DNA from: Cheiracanthium punctorium
Lineage: Eukaryota > Arthropoda > Arachnida > Araneae > Cheiracanthiidae
Direction of reading: 5' to 3'
NCBI GenBank assembly: GCA_038373885.1
Contig: JAWZYV010013030.1
Coordinates: 682,001 to 746,000 of the forward strand
DNA length: 64,000 bases
Both the position numbers and the translations under genes were made by a program. The notes beneath the pieces were generated by a model that worked only from the letters and a program-made list of their open reading frames with translations, had not been told where the DNA came from and ran no database searches. Positions 1 through 11,706 of this stretch are shown here, in pieces. Numbering within the stretch: position 1 is the stretch's first letter; every line of letters begins with the position of its first letter.

Positions 1-1
1 A

Positions 2-71
2 TAGCAAGGTTTCTGTAGGTTGCATGACAAAAAGAGTCATGATATTCAACCTACGGGCAAGACCTTTGCTA
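2..71 (+). other. Imperfect ~70-nt hairpin at window edge
   Basis: Three paired blocks can be seen: the outer arms at 2-10 and 62-71 (one bulged base), an 8-bp block 15-22 with 47-54, and a 6-bp block 23-28 with 36-41, closing a 7-nt loop. An internal loop (about 4 by 7 nt) and a 5-nt bulge interrupt the stem. Overall length is that of an arthropod microRNA precursor, but the bulges are larger than usual and the left flank is missing. Function is unknown. It could equally be a remnant of a small foldback transposon. Confidence 0.35.
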
Positions 72-3000
72 GTTGATAATAACGTGGAAGTAACCTAAAC
101 ATGGTGGAAAAGTCCAAGGATGATGCCAATACGAGATTTCAAAATTAGGTGTTCCATCATAGAAATGGAAGTAGCAAAATGATATTGCAGCATGAACCAT
201 GTAGTTAAAATGAGAAATAATAAATAAAATGAAGACAATTTTTAAAATGTAGATTGGTACTAATAATCCAGTGTAACTAACCAAGTGAGCAACAGAGTCG
301 GTGCTAATACAGGTAAAGTGAACAATAGGAATTTAAATTGAAGAAAAATATATGCCTATTTCTATAAGTACGCTTCACTTACAATGTTTAACTCTCTCAT
401 CACCGAATTATGAAAACGTCAGAGAAAAAATCTGTATAGCATTTATTGCGCCTAAAACACACGTATAAATCGTGTGTAAAAGGATTTTTTTTTCTATTGT
501 CGCTCTAATTTTTTTACGAGTTCAATAAATTTTTGCATTTTTTAAGTATTAAAATTAAGTTAAAAGCATGCACATACTAAGCCAAGATAAGAAAAGCAAG
601 AAAAAAAATCTTATGAAAAAAGGTGATAAAGCATCTTATATAATTTTTTCTCATTTTTTTTCTGAAAAAAAAAAATGAAGCTATAATTGTAAATAATGAT
701 CTAAATTCGGCTGGTACTGCAATCTAGGAACGATTCATCCAATTATTTAAAAACTTTATATGTGTTTTAAACGAATTTACGGTATCACTGAAAGAAAGAA
801 CAAAATTTTATGTTTCCCCCCCCCCCTCCTTTCCCTAAATGTAGATATTTGAAGTATTAGCCTCAAATGAGGCTCGGAGAGACGAGAGGATTCTTTAATG
901 CATGAAGATTAAGATTTGCTACCGCACATTGCTATGCATTTTCAAGTCGTTTTGATGCGCATTACAATTCCTGAGACTTCGTGAAGAAGCATTTGAGACA
1001 CTCTGTGCACATTCATACATACATTCTCCAATGTAAGACAAAATGCAGAGAAAAAGGTTACCAAAAATAAAAGAATTCGAAATTTAGAGACTGAAATAAA
1101 ATTTGACAGGTAAAACTTACTTTTATTTATTGAGAATTTCCTGAAAAATTATCCAGTTACCATCTGGTAGGGATTTTAGTGAGTTAAAATCATTTATTTT
1201 ATTTTTGTAAAGGGAAAAAATTATAAAGAATCCCAAAATCTTATCAAATTCCACTTTTTTTTTTAAATCGAGGCTCTTTCTTTCCTGAAAATTCTTAAAG
1301 TAATCTCTGTGGTCATTCTTTAAGGTGGTCTCTCCAAGATGGAAAAAAAGTATCACTTACCACATTCTGCAGATGATTAAAGACCGAGACTTCCGATCTT
1401 CTTACTCTTTTTTTTTTCTTCTCTTTTTTACCGTGTCTCGTCTTTTTCTTTTCTTTTTGGATGCAGTATTTAACTCGGTTGGTCTATTGTCTATTTCCGG
1501 AGATCTGGTATCTGCGGCTTCTTTTATCAATGAGTAACAGCACCGACTCCTTTTGTATCCCATATTATTTATCACTGGCTCCCCTTTGTCGATACCTTAT
1601 TGAAGTGGGATAAATAAGTTTGAGAAGGGGGGAAATAAAAGTTATCTCTCTTCACTTCACTCACAGATATCTGTGGGCAGTATGGATCTGTTAGATGTAA
1701 TCGGGGATACCGTTTTCTGCAGTTGGTCAAAATCCTACCAGATCCCGTATCTAAGTATGATTTATAAGGGGGATGTTTTTCTCCTCCGTTCATAGCTTCA
1801 TAGTCTGATTATTATTTTCATATAAAATATTAAAACTTTCACCTTACAACCATGGCTCCATTAACATCCATGGCAACGTACCATGGTAGATACTTGAAAG
1901 GGACCTCATATTTCCATTGTGAGAGAGACGCAACGAATGAAGCATTTAATCTGTTTCGCTCTCATCATTGCAAAACGCGGTGACGGCGATTCTCCCTTCT
2001 GAACTCATCGTTTCTTCCCGGCATGCATGGGTCTTGGAATGTGCTCGCTCAAATGCTGTCCAGCTACAGGATCTTTCAAAGATCCTTTCTGGGAAGCAAC
2101 GATAAGTACAGAAGAGATAATAGCTATCGCAGGTTAAAATCAATAAAACACTAAAATATTTATCTTAAATAGCTGTTCCTAGAATCTAAACTTTTTCATT
2201 TTGATAAGGAACTGACACAACCACAATAAACGGTCAAAGATATTTTGAATGCCCACACAAACGAAGTTCTAGGTGTCTCTTTAGACTCCGTTAGAGAGAC
2301 CGATGTGAGTACTTTAGGGGGAGGGGTTCATTATGTTAAACTTTCAAACATTTGAGTACTAAAATGATGCGAAAAAGTTCATACTACAAAAATGTTCATT
2401 ACACCGTCCACTTGGTGAGGTCTGAAGTTCCCACTTGTTTTCCTTTGTGGGTGCTCATGCCCTTGGAGCGTAATGAACAAGCCAGCGTGTCCCATTAGAC
2501 ATCATACTTAGAAGAATACGCAACATTAGAAGCGATTGTAATGATGCATTATATTTTTAAGATGGAATATAGATGGAATATAATTTTATATAGTTTCTCC
2601 ATATTTAAATGCCCTAAATTACACATTGAAATTAGGTAAACCGGTAAAAGTTTTGTTTAAAAGACATAGCAATTGTCACCGAGCTTCAACCACTTAACAA
2701 ATTCATTTTTATGTCATATGTACAACAAAAAGTACGGATTTATTAAATAATTTTGCCTAAATATCAACAACATAATTTCAAAACCTCTGTCAAAGTTGTT
2801 GCGTATGTTTTATAGTGATTCATTAACGCTATTTCACTTTATTTTTGATGACTGCGAAAGTAACGGCATATTTTTACTTAAAGTTGGCTTCTTTCCGAGC
2901 AACTAACAGAACCGGAAAGAGCGTTTTACAGACATGGATGTCAACAAGAGGCTTCGTAGAACGAAGCATATTATCGGAGATGGATTATTCTTTTTTCTTT

Positions 3001-4088
3001 TTCTACCTCTTCATTTTTAATTTTGAACCCATATTTAACCTGTTCGCTGTCATCATTAGAGAAGAGATGAGCTTGTGTAGTCGCTGGATTCCGCTGAAAT
3101 GCCATCCATTTTCAAAAACATTGCTTAAGCAGTGCTGTATATTCCATAACTCTTATAAGTTGATCTTTTCTGAAGTACATGCAGCACTTTGTGAAGCTGC
3201 ATTCTATAATTTTCCGAGTTCTCTTCAACGTAACTGGATTCTTCGAAAAGCTGTTCAATTATTGAATCATTTTCTAAAAGAACATCCTTGAAAGAACGCT
3301 ATGTTCACTCTTTAAAATTTATTCGCTCTGTATGGATGACAGAACTTTTTAGTTCATCAAATCTCCAAGCAGCAATAGAAAATGTAAGAGCATTAATTAA
3401 TGGCTTAGTTGGGTGAAAGTTGTATTTAGACTATGTCCATCTGAGGAATAGTTTAGCCTACCACAGAAAAATCGGATTTTCTATTTTAAAAAATGGGTAT
3501 AACACCGTCTGGGGTTCACCCTCCAAATATTCAAAAAAATCTACGCAGTTACGTCGATGGTACTAACCGTCATTTTATGAATATCTTTTAATTTATCTTG
3601 CCTGCTTGTTCACATGTGGGCCTGTAAATAACAGGCTTTCTTCTCATAAAATAATTATATTTTGCTATTATTTATCTCTCAATTTCTTATTAATTTACAA
3701 AGCTAAGAGGAATACCTTATTCGTTTGCAAAGGAACAAATAAATCTTTCATTATAATTACTATTTAAATATCTGTCATTAGTGTTGGAAGATTTTTCATA
3801 ATTTATTCATTTAACATGAATTGATTTTCTCGCTCTGTAAAAATAAAGTTCACTTGATTTTCATTTATTTACAGAATGAGACTTTCGTTTGGGTAATGTA
3901 ATGCTTCCACCGGTAGTTCAATGACTGAAAACAAATAAATAAATACCGAAAAAAAAGCAATTCATGAAGCTATATTTGAAGATATGATTTAATGGGAATA
4001 CAAATCCTAATTGGAATTTTAAACTATTCTGAAAATCTGATTTAATTAGTAATACTTCGACCTCACTAATAGATGTCTTTAACAAATA
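72..4088. other. No gene recognised; AT-rich background
   Basis: The stretch is AT-rich with poly-A/T and poly-C tracts (for example C-run near 807-816). The longest open frame, 2848-3291 plus strand (147 codons), has a phenylalanine-rich low-complexity middle and no motif I recognise, so I treat it as chance. No TIR or TSD pair was recognised. Confidence 0.5.
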
Positions 4089-4418
4089 TTAGACTTTAAA
4101 CAAGTTACCGTAATTCGGCAAACGGCAAAATATGCACATAAACCTGTCTGTGTTTTTTTGTAAAATCTTTCTTAACTCCAAAACCCCTTGCGACACAAAA
4201 ACACGTTTAACATCCAAATCAAAAGATCCTAGCCTGGGTTGAAACAATGGCCTCTCTGTTCTTAGAAATGTAACCCCCGTCGGCCCTGCTATGCCCTCAG
4301 CACTTTCTTGTTCATCAATCAACCCTACTTTCTCACTGTCTGAAATGATGGATTGCCCATCAAAACTATTTGGCGATAGCATTATATGGGGACGAGAATA
4401 GGCCAATGGTGCAAGAGC
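4089..4418 (-). CDS. Weak candidate exon or coding remnant
   Basis: A 109-codon open frame on the minus strand runs from just after an in-frame TAG (4419-4421) to a TAA at 4089-4091. Its composition is unlike the Phe/Lys/Asn-rich chance frames elsewhere: it is rich in Ser, Asp, Glu and Gly, with stretches such as SDSEKVGLIDEQES and DLDVKRVFVSQGVLELRK. An AG directly precedes the open region and could be a splice acceptor, but its polypyrimidine tract is poor. No family is recognised and no neighbouring exon was found. It may be an exon, a transposon remnant or chance. Confidence 0.22.
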   Translation of the reverse strand, partial: ALAPLAYSRPHIMLSPNSFDGQSIISDSEKVGLIDEQESAEGIAGPTGVTFLRTERPLFQPRLGSFDLDVKRVFVSQGVLELRKILQKNTDRFMCIFCRLPNYGNLFKV

Positions 4419-4421
4419 CTA

Positions 4422-5674
4422 ATTTCTCAGTTGTAATTCGGTGAAATGAAACAAAATTCAACCGGAAAAGAAGGACAAAAATAATATAATAATATTATGC
4501 ACAGTCAGGCCTGATTAAAACATGCCCTTGGGTTAGTGTTAGGGAGAGGAGCTGAAGAAGAAGGGGAGGGGGGAGGCTATAGTGTCGAACTTTGTTAACT
4601 CGTACATTCACAAGGAAGAAATATTTTTTCGAATTTAAAGTAGTAATTTGCGTAATAATTGAGGCGCATTTTCAAAAAAGCAATGTTCAATGCAGGAATA
4701 AGTGAAAGTTAGCATCGCTCTTAAGCTTTTTCACAGAACAAACAAAATACCCCTTATAGATAAAGTTCTACGCTCAATAATCTCTGTAAAAGGAAAAGAA
4801 AAAAAATAGGCTTTAAAGTGCTTTCTAAGCACTTTCAAGTCCTATATTTTTACTACACAAAATAGTATTTTATGCAATCCCTCCGTAAAAATCAGTTTAA
4901 TACCCTTAGTACCTTTTTGTGTTAAAAAATTTTAAACATAGAACACTGTTTTGTGATTTCATGCCTTGAATAAGTGTTCTCGCTCCTTAATAAAAATCAC
5001 AGTCTTGACTAACCGAGGAGACGCCTATATCTTCTTTTAAGCACTCAATTAAAAAAATGATATTTCAGCGAAAAAGCGGTGTTTGTGAAAAGCCGAAACT
5101 CATTTAAGAAAAATCGTCCTAAATGATAAAAATAAAAAAATGTTTAATCTGGGTACATAAGGTTTAAGAGCTTCTCTGTTTGTGAAATCTTTATATAATA
5201 AAAAAAAAAGCTCCTAAATGCATAAGCTAATATTTGCACATGCGTGAGATCCTGCAGGCCTACCGGATTACTGCTTTTACGCTTTATAAATGTATTTGAG
5301 GTTGTTAGAATTATATAGAAATGTTTGTATGACATCAATTCTTCGCTTCTTTGTCAATCGAACATATCGATCATGAGTAATACAATGAATTACTTTTCGA
5401 TTCAGCAGGAAAGCAACATTCCGAACAGTCGGAAAAATGTCTTTATTATACCTTCCTCACACAGTCTGGTCGATACTTAGAGGTATGCGCTTACTCTAAT
5501 CCGCACATCCTCAGAACGAGAATCGAGCAAATGATAGACTTTTTCAGATTTTAGGACATTCGTTATTAATTACTTAGTAATATAAAAATGTGTTAAAAAG
5601 AAATGCACAGTTTAAAAACTATCTTTCAAAAACCTCTAGATTTTGCTCCATTTTAAAATACTTTGTAAAAATGT
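4422..5674. other. No gene recognised; AT-rich background
   Basis: Unannotated AT-rich sequence with scattered poly-A/T runs. I see no repeat boundaries, RNA gene or coding signal. Confidence 0.5.
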
Positions 5675-6160
5675 TTAACCCTTTAACGCGCAGTGTTCCC
5701 GCTCTGGGAACACCAAACTCTGACGTTTTGACTGTTGCCAGTCACGAAGTATAGATTTAATTTCTATAAAAATAGATGCGGGTGACATAGCTCCGTGAGA
5801 ATCCTTTACTTTTAACACGTCATTTCCCGTAAAAAAATTGTCAGGATTATTTTTAACAGCACTGACATCTGCTGGAAAATGGCAGAATGAGAGAACAGCT
5901 GGATAGATTGCCCAATGCTGAAAAAAGGGCAGCCGTTGCCGTCGCTCGACTTAACTACCAGCAAGATGGCGGACGATCAAAACGTTCATCGCGTGCCACA
6001 GATCTAGAGACCCTTTTTTGACGCAGCTGGCTGTGCGCGGGCACAGACAGCACGCGATGAACGTTTCGATCGTCCGCCATCTTGCTGGTAGTTAAGTCGA
6101 GCGATGGCAACGGCTGCCCTTTTTTCAGCATTGGGGAAGGGTTGCGCTTCAAAGGATTGT
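5675..6160 (+). mobile_element. piggyBac-like TTAA snapback MITE, copy 1
   Basis: The left end is TTAACCCTTTAACGCGCA. The right end, read on the other strand, starts AATCCTTTGAAGCGCAACCC, giving CCCTTT-type TIRs. TTAA insertion with CCC-starting termini is characteristic of piggyBac superfamily elements. The right TTAA has decayed. The internal half is a long foldback: the segment around 5920-6035 (containing GCAAGATGGCGGACGATC) is repeated inverted at about 6045-6140. A one-sided region of about 220 bp on the left has no inverted partner, and carries a subterminal hairpin (GTGTTCCC / GGGAACAC). There is no transposase; it must have moved in trans. Confidence 0.8.
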
Positions 6161-6185
6161 ATTGCATTAAATCCTTAGCAATACA

Positions 6186-6691
6186 CAGAGGCGTAGCCAG
6201 GAGGTGGCTGATGGGCTGCAGCCACCCCCGAAAGGGGTAAACGAAGGATATGGAGAAAAATACGTACTTGTGGGTAAACACTATATTCATAGGATAGGAA
6301 TTTGAAAATTCCCCTTGATATCGCCATGGTACATTTGAAAGTTTTCAAGAAAGTTCACGAAATTTGAGGTTCAGCTAGGTCTAATTAAAAGTCTAATTAG
6401 TAGACCTAGGAAGTCTAATTAGTAGACCTAAGTAGACCTAGGTCTAATTAAAAAATCTTTTCTAATGTGTTATTCCATCTGCAAAGATTTTAAACTCAAT
6501 TTATGATTTCTTTTTATCCTTTATTTTCTTTAATTCATTTTTTATGCAAACACTTTTAGGCAAAATAAAGAGGGGGGCATTCCCCTCCCCCACCCCCCAA
6601 GAAAAAACGATACATCGATTTTTATAAGTTATATTTCATTCTAGATTTTAAGTTCTCAACCCCATAAAAAAAATTCCTGGCTACGCTACTG
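6186..6691. mobile_element. hAT-type non-autonomous element, 506 bp
   Basis: TIRs are CAGAGGCGTAGCCAGGA on the left and, on the opposite strand from the right end, CAGTAGCGTAGCCAGGAA. The flanking octamers are GCAATACA (6178-6185) and GCAGTACA (6692-6699), an 8-bp TSD with one mismatch, as expected for hAT insertions. It lies 25 bp from the end of the neighbouring TTAA element. The interior includes a G/C-rich subterminal region, no coding capacity, and a local cluster of 22-bp repeats at 6376-6451. A related fragment sits near 34965-35150. Confidence 0.82.
6376..6451. repeat. Short 22-bp repeats and partial palindromes
   Basis: The unit AAGTCTAATTAGTAGACCTA occurs twice in tandem and its parts (TAGGTCTAATTA and TAGACCTA) recur in direct and inverted order. 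It lies inside the 506-bp hAT-type element, and is probably slippage within it. Confidence 0.75.
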
Positions 6692-6699
6692 GCAGTACA

Positions 6700-8828
6700 A
6701 GTGGAACGAAACCTAATGCCCATAATATGCAATAAGTTTAATGGGTCAAAGAAACTGTGCCCACACAAGCATGATTTTAAATCTAATTAAACTATTCTTG
6801 ACTAATAAATAACATAAAGTTTTCGCTCCTTATGTTTCAGAAGCGTTCTAATAATCCACGTCGTTAATTAAAAACGAATTTTTATGTCTAAATACCTGAC
6901 AAGTTTATAAAATAAATAAGAAAACTTGTCAGTTAAAAAGATGCCTTTAATCTGAACACTGACGTACCCTAAAAATTTTTATTCTAAATTATTAAATCTC
7001 AACTGCCACGTGCATTTTTCTCTTCTTTGAATTTCATTTTTCCTCGATAGAAACATTTTTCAAAAAACATCACATTTTCCAATCGAACATCAAAGTGAAA
7101 TTCGGCTAATTTATGTTTCTATTCAGTTTGAAGCGAAAATATTTATAGAATTTTCTCCATGGCAACGTTTTTTGCCGATCCAGAGTAAGCATTTCCCGCT
7201 ACTTAATAGCGCTTTTCTTTCGTGGAGAATTTATTGCTTTAGTGGCAGAATTTTAATTTTCAACGAAAGTTTTACTTTCTCCGTTCTGTTATTTCTCCCA
7301 GTGAGCATTAACTTTAAAAGCTATATTTAAAGTGAATTTTACGAAATAAAATTTTCTTACACTTTATTATTTTCTCTATTTTAGTTTCTTTGCACTCATT
7401 ATTAAAATTAATTCATCATGGAATGAAATTTCTAAAAGAGTACGTGATGTATATTTAAGAAATGCAATAGTACTGTATTAAGGAATTACCTGTACAGATT
7501 TTTGACGGCAAAACTTTATATAATATTCACTTTACAGCGGAATATCCAGTTTAAGAGCTCACTAAATAAAAAAGCAGCTTTCTCAGATATTATGAATTCA
7601 TTAAATTCATATGAATTACCTTTCATTTCTACTAAGAAGTGTCTGGATATTAATCAGAATATTTACTTTTGAAGTAATTTATTTAAAGTCACACTCTGAA
7701 AAATTAAACAAATAAATTTCTTAAAGTAATGTTTACTGCATAGTCATATAGTGTTTAAGTATTTTATTCTTCAAACTGGTGCATCTGCTTTTTCTTTTAT
7801 CTAGAACTGTGCAAAGAGAATTAAATCAATGCTTAAAAAATATTTTCGTTCAGAACTATGTTATTTTTCCCCAGTGTTTTAGTGTTACAGACTACTTTTG
7901 TGCTATACAATAATAGATATTAATCATATAACTGATATTTACTTTAAATTTTTTTTTAATAGTTTCCAAATGCTTTTTTGGGGTGGATTGTGGATGGGCC
8001 GATGAAAAATTTTGCGCAATCATGGAAACAGTATTTATTTACTTATGTTAAATGCTATTTATATGCCTCCAAGTAACATTTTAGAAAATAAACAAATAAT
8101 TGTACTGAATGTGTATAGAATAGTAATCAGTTTCATTTCGCATGATAAAAATATATGCATGAGAAATTACATTCATTCTTTTGACTAAAAAATCGGATAT
8201 TTCAGGCATTTGAGTTTCAGACTCGAAGATCTCAGGCTTTGCGATTTTGGATACTTAGCATATCAGTATGTACATCATTATAAAATCGGGATCAGTTCCT
8301 GGCAATACACCCCTGGTTTCTCTTTACTCATCTTGAGTAAGGTTCCATTCCCTTTTTCAGCCTTATAAGTAAGCTTTCTTAGTCTTTTTCCTTCCTCGCT
8401 TAAAACTGTTATGATTCTATGACAAATTTAGTTATTACGGTACGTTTTACACATACATTGTCAAATTATTTTAGTAAAAATGGGAACGATATTCAGAAAC
8501 TGTATTTGCATTTTTATAAGTAAGGAAAAATAAAGCTCACATAATTTTCAAATTTTAAAAAAAAAGGGGGGGGGAGAAAAAAAAACGCTTATTAAGCACA
8601 AAAGTTGACTTAAATGCCATTCACATTGGGTTTCAAGTATTATATGTTAAAGATTTTTTCCGACTATTTCGTTACTCTTGTTGGTTGGCTATTTTAGAAG
8701 CGTGGTGAATATTTTTTGAAAATAGTTGAATAAGACTCTCACTTTATTTGATTCCTTTAAAAGTTGAAAAATGGCATTATTATTTAGGAGAATAGTGCTT
8801 TATGCCCATTACTGTATAACATACTTAT
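6700..8828. other. No gene recognised; AT-rich background
   Basis: About 2.1 kb of AT-rich sequence. A poly-A/poly-G composite lies near 8558-8584. No element boundaries or coding signal were recognised. Confidence 0.5.
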
Positions 8829-9256
8829 ACAGGGTGGTTTATAACTAAGCTTCCCCTATTAACAGGGCTCTACATCTAAAACGAATGAACTGATTATAAT
8901 CAAATTTGGTACATAGACTGTAAACAAGATAGTTCAAGGAATTTTCAAAAAAGTAGTTCAAAGAATACTAGATGGCCTTGTCTAGTAGATGGCCCTTTGC
9001 ATGTTAAAACAGCAAATTTAACAATAAAAATGGCTACTTTGAACAATTTAAACATTTATTCAATAATCTTTGAGCAGTTATAGCTTATTTGGATCGTTAT
9101 TTTGAGCTGATTTCATCATTCAAAACGCCACCTATCGTACATTTTTTGAACTATAAAAAATTGAGTGTATCTTGTGTACCGCCCATATACAGAATTTAGA
9201 GTCAATCTGCTCACCCGTTTTAGCTACAGAATGTAGGGGGGAGTTTAATTATAACT

Positions 9257-9365
9257 CTTTAATCTTAGTTTAACCCTTAAGTTAGCCCTTAGTTTAACCC
9301 TTAGTTTAACCCTTAATTAACCCTTAATAAACCCTTTAATTAATAGTTTAATTATAACCCTTTAA
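9257..9365 (+). repeat. TTAACCC-like irregular tandem tract
   Basis: Repeated words TTAGTTTAACCC, TTAAGTTAGCCC and TTAATTAACCC follow each other. They resemble degenerate telomere-type heptamers, but the context inside a foldback element points to local slippage. There is no evidence of a chromosome end. Confidence 0.75.
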
Positions 9366-9403
9366 TCTTTATATATAGGGTGGTTACCCTATATATAAAG
9401 ATT
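9364..9403. repeat. Perfect 18-bp hairpin
   Basis: The arms 9364-9381 and 9386-9403 are perfectly complementary around a GGTT loop. The apex contains AGGGT/ACCCT and so matches the terminal motif of the element on its left. Confidence 0.9.
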
Positions 9404-10062
9404 ATATCCAATCACTGTTATGTATATTTCTACTACATTTCGTCCACATCAATGTAAAATATTATGCTTCATTTTTCCAGTGATTTAGCGCTGAACTTAA
9501 CTATTTTCTTTCCTCAAATTTATATGCATGTTATTATTCATTGCTCATCAAATGAATTAAGTGTTTCTATTTGATCTGTGTACGTATAGTAAATGTGTAA
9601 GCAATGAGCATGCGGTGTAGAATGATGATAAGCACCAAAAAGCTAAGCATCGACCCACCTGTAAATTTACGGGTTTCTCTGTAGTCACCTTTTAATATTG
9701 GAAGTTTTCGAATTTTAAATGCACTTTTCAACTTGTTTAAAAAAGAAAAAAGAATTTTCTCCTTTTTGATGAGAAAAAACGTCAAGAAAATTAGTTATCT
9801 GTCTAATTGATTTTAAGTGAGCGACTTGATTTTCATTCGTTGATTAAAAGAACAGTTGGCTGATGCAATTACACTTCACAGCAGTGACGTCGTAATCGAG
9901 AATTTGAAAATTGTACATCCCATGTTGTCTCTCTAACTCAATCTCTTACTTGAACAATTAAGTTTATTTCTGTAAGTCTGAATGAATGAAATTACTAGAT
10001 AGTATAGAAATCAGTTTCTTTTTTATACGAGTTAATTTAATTTTATAAGGAATCAAATGCTC
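9404..10062. other. No gene recognised
   Basis: AT-rich sequence without recognised boundaries or coding signal. Confidence 0.5.
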
Positions 10063-10276
10063 TCTCTCGCTCTCTCTCGTTTTTGTTTTTGTTTTCTCCT
10101 ATTAAGGGCAAAAGTTTATAATTAATACACTTGCGCAATTTTTTTTTTCAAATGCATCATTTTTCAATTTCTCTCTCTCTCTCTCTCGACTTTTTTTTTC
10201 TCCTGTTAAGGGCAAAAGTTTATAATTAATACACATGCGCAATTTTTATTTCAATTGCATCATTTTTCAAAGTTTT
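10063..10276 (+). repeat. Two-copy tandem duplication, 104-bp period
   Basis: The block containing TTAAGGGCAAAAGTTTATAA (first at 10102) recurs at 10206, together with the preceding CT-rich microsatellite and the following TGCGCAATTT and ATTGCATCATTTTTCAA words. Each unit starts with a (CT)n/CTCTCG tract. This is a simple local duplication seeded by the microsatellite. Confidence 0.85.
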
Positions 10277-11257
10277 AATCTCAAAACTTAAAATAATAAG
10301 TTTATAATTTCTCGGGTTCCTATCGATGTTTTTGCAATTCCCGTTCATGCTTTTTTTCTCTTTTTTTCCATAATTATTATTAATATGTACAGTGTTTCGA
10401 CAAAATAAATAAAACATTAACTATGTGCTAGAGTAAAATTACTTTTGGTTATTGATAAGTCTATGTACATAAACTAGTCTTTTTTTTTTTCTAGTAATTC
10501 ATAGTAACACATTTCTCGTAGGAATGGGGGGGGCATTTCAAATCACATTTGAAGAGTTGAGTGGATGAGCATGTTAAGCGGCATAATAAATAAATAAATA
10601 ATGCAGATTTCCAGGTAGAAGAACATGTTAAGGCAGTATTAAACATAGGATGTTCATTGATTCTTACTAATTCTCATTACACAGCGATTTTTAGTAAAAG
10701 AAGATGTTATGTAGTATGATAAAAAAAGAACAATATAATTAGTATAACTTTACAGCTGATTATCTCAAATTTATTAACGTACTCTTACACTTAGCTCTTC
10801 AATAACGCACATCAAAGGTTATAAATTTAAATTCAAATGTTTATCTTATCGCACACCCTTACTTAAGGATCGATAAGGCTAAGAGTGCGAAACTATAAAA
10901 TCTTCGTTACTCACTTTTCGCATCATTCGTGATTATTGTAGCCAATTTATTAGCTCACACTTGCATGTGTCTCGTTATTAAAAAATTTCAAATTCTTCTC
11001 AGGTATAATGAGATTTTCCTATCTATATTCGCAAGTTGCTTTAAACTGCAAGTGTTAGTCAAATTAATCCAAATAAAAGTAACCACTGCACGAGAAACTA
11101 GTACTTATTGATAAAATTATGAAATTGTGGATAATGTGGATGCTGTATTTTTATAGCACGTTATAACTCTTATAGTTATTCGTACAATTTACATTTCTGT
11201 TGCTCCTTCCAATGCCAAGTTGGAAAAGCTTTTCTAAATCATTGAATAATCTTCAGA
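10277..11257. other. No gene recognised
   Basis: AT-rich sequence with a poly-T run and a G-run near 10526-10532. No coding signal or element boundary was recognised. Confidence 0.5.
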
Positions 11258-11706
11258 CTTTTTGCGCTGTACTGTGTCCTCGCAGACACAAACTAGTTTT
11301 GACTGTCATTCAGACAAAAAATCAAGATTTTGTCAATTTTCCAAGTTTCCATTGACGAACAATAAATTTAAATAGTATAAAACCCTTAAGAATGCTATAG
11401 TTACACTAGGTTTTTTTTAAACGTAATTTTCAGAAAATTTATTAGTTGTTTGTAAAGCTGATGCTAGAATTATTTTTGTCAGTACTGGAATCTGCTGGAA
11501 ATTGGAGAATATGGTGAGAATGCATCGCTACATCGATGAACAAGTGGAATTGATTGTCCAAATGGCCACAACACGATTCGATCGACCGCCATGTTGATGG
11601 TGGTTAAATTGAATGGTTGGCAATAGCTGCACTTTTCCGTTGTCCGGAAATATATCCAATTGTTCTTCTTCATCGATGTGAAAACGGTTGCGCTTCAAAG
11701 GGTTAA
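11258..11706 (+). mobile_element. Diverged TTAA snapback MITE, copy 6
   Basis: The right end GGTTGCGCTTCAAAGGGTTAA (11686-11706) is the family terminus with an intact TTAA. Internally, 11480-11512 matches the family's ATCTGCTGGAAA-TGG-GAAT segment. Near 11264-11310 the GCGCTGT and TTTTGACTGTCAT words match the subterminal region. The central foldback is shortened and the left CCCTTT terminus is lost. This is the oldest copy in the window. Its subterminal hairpin has a different sequence (TGTGTC / GACACA) but still pairs. Confidence 0.6.

Larger units (their letters stand above)
8829..9403. mobile_element. Foldback element with CAGGGTGGTT terminus
   Basis: The left end reads ACAGGGTGGTTTATAACTAA followed by GCTTCCCCT. 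The segment 9235-9258 is its inverted counterpart (on the other strand it reads AGTTATAATTAAACTCCCCC). Beyond that arm the right end is rearranged: an agtttaattataac-type word occurs at about 9242-9265 and again at 9344-9367, with a TTAACCC-rich tract between. The right edge finishes in a perfect hairpin that repeats the AGGGTGGTTACCCT motif. No coding capacity is seen. The superfamily is unassigned. Confidence 0.6.

Noticed and set aside
2848..3291. Longest open frame in the window (147 codons, plus strand)
   Set aside because: It has a Phe-rich low-complexity middle and no recognisable domain, splice context or start context. Frames of this size can occur by chance in 64 kb.
9257..9365. Possible internal telomere array
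   Set aside because: Units are irregular and confined to 110 bp inside a foldback element, which better explains them.
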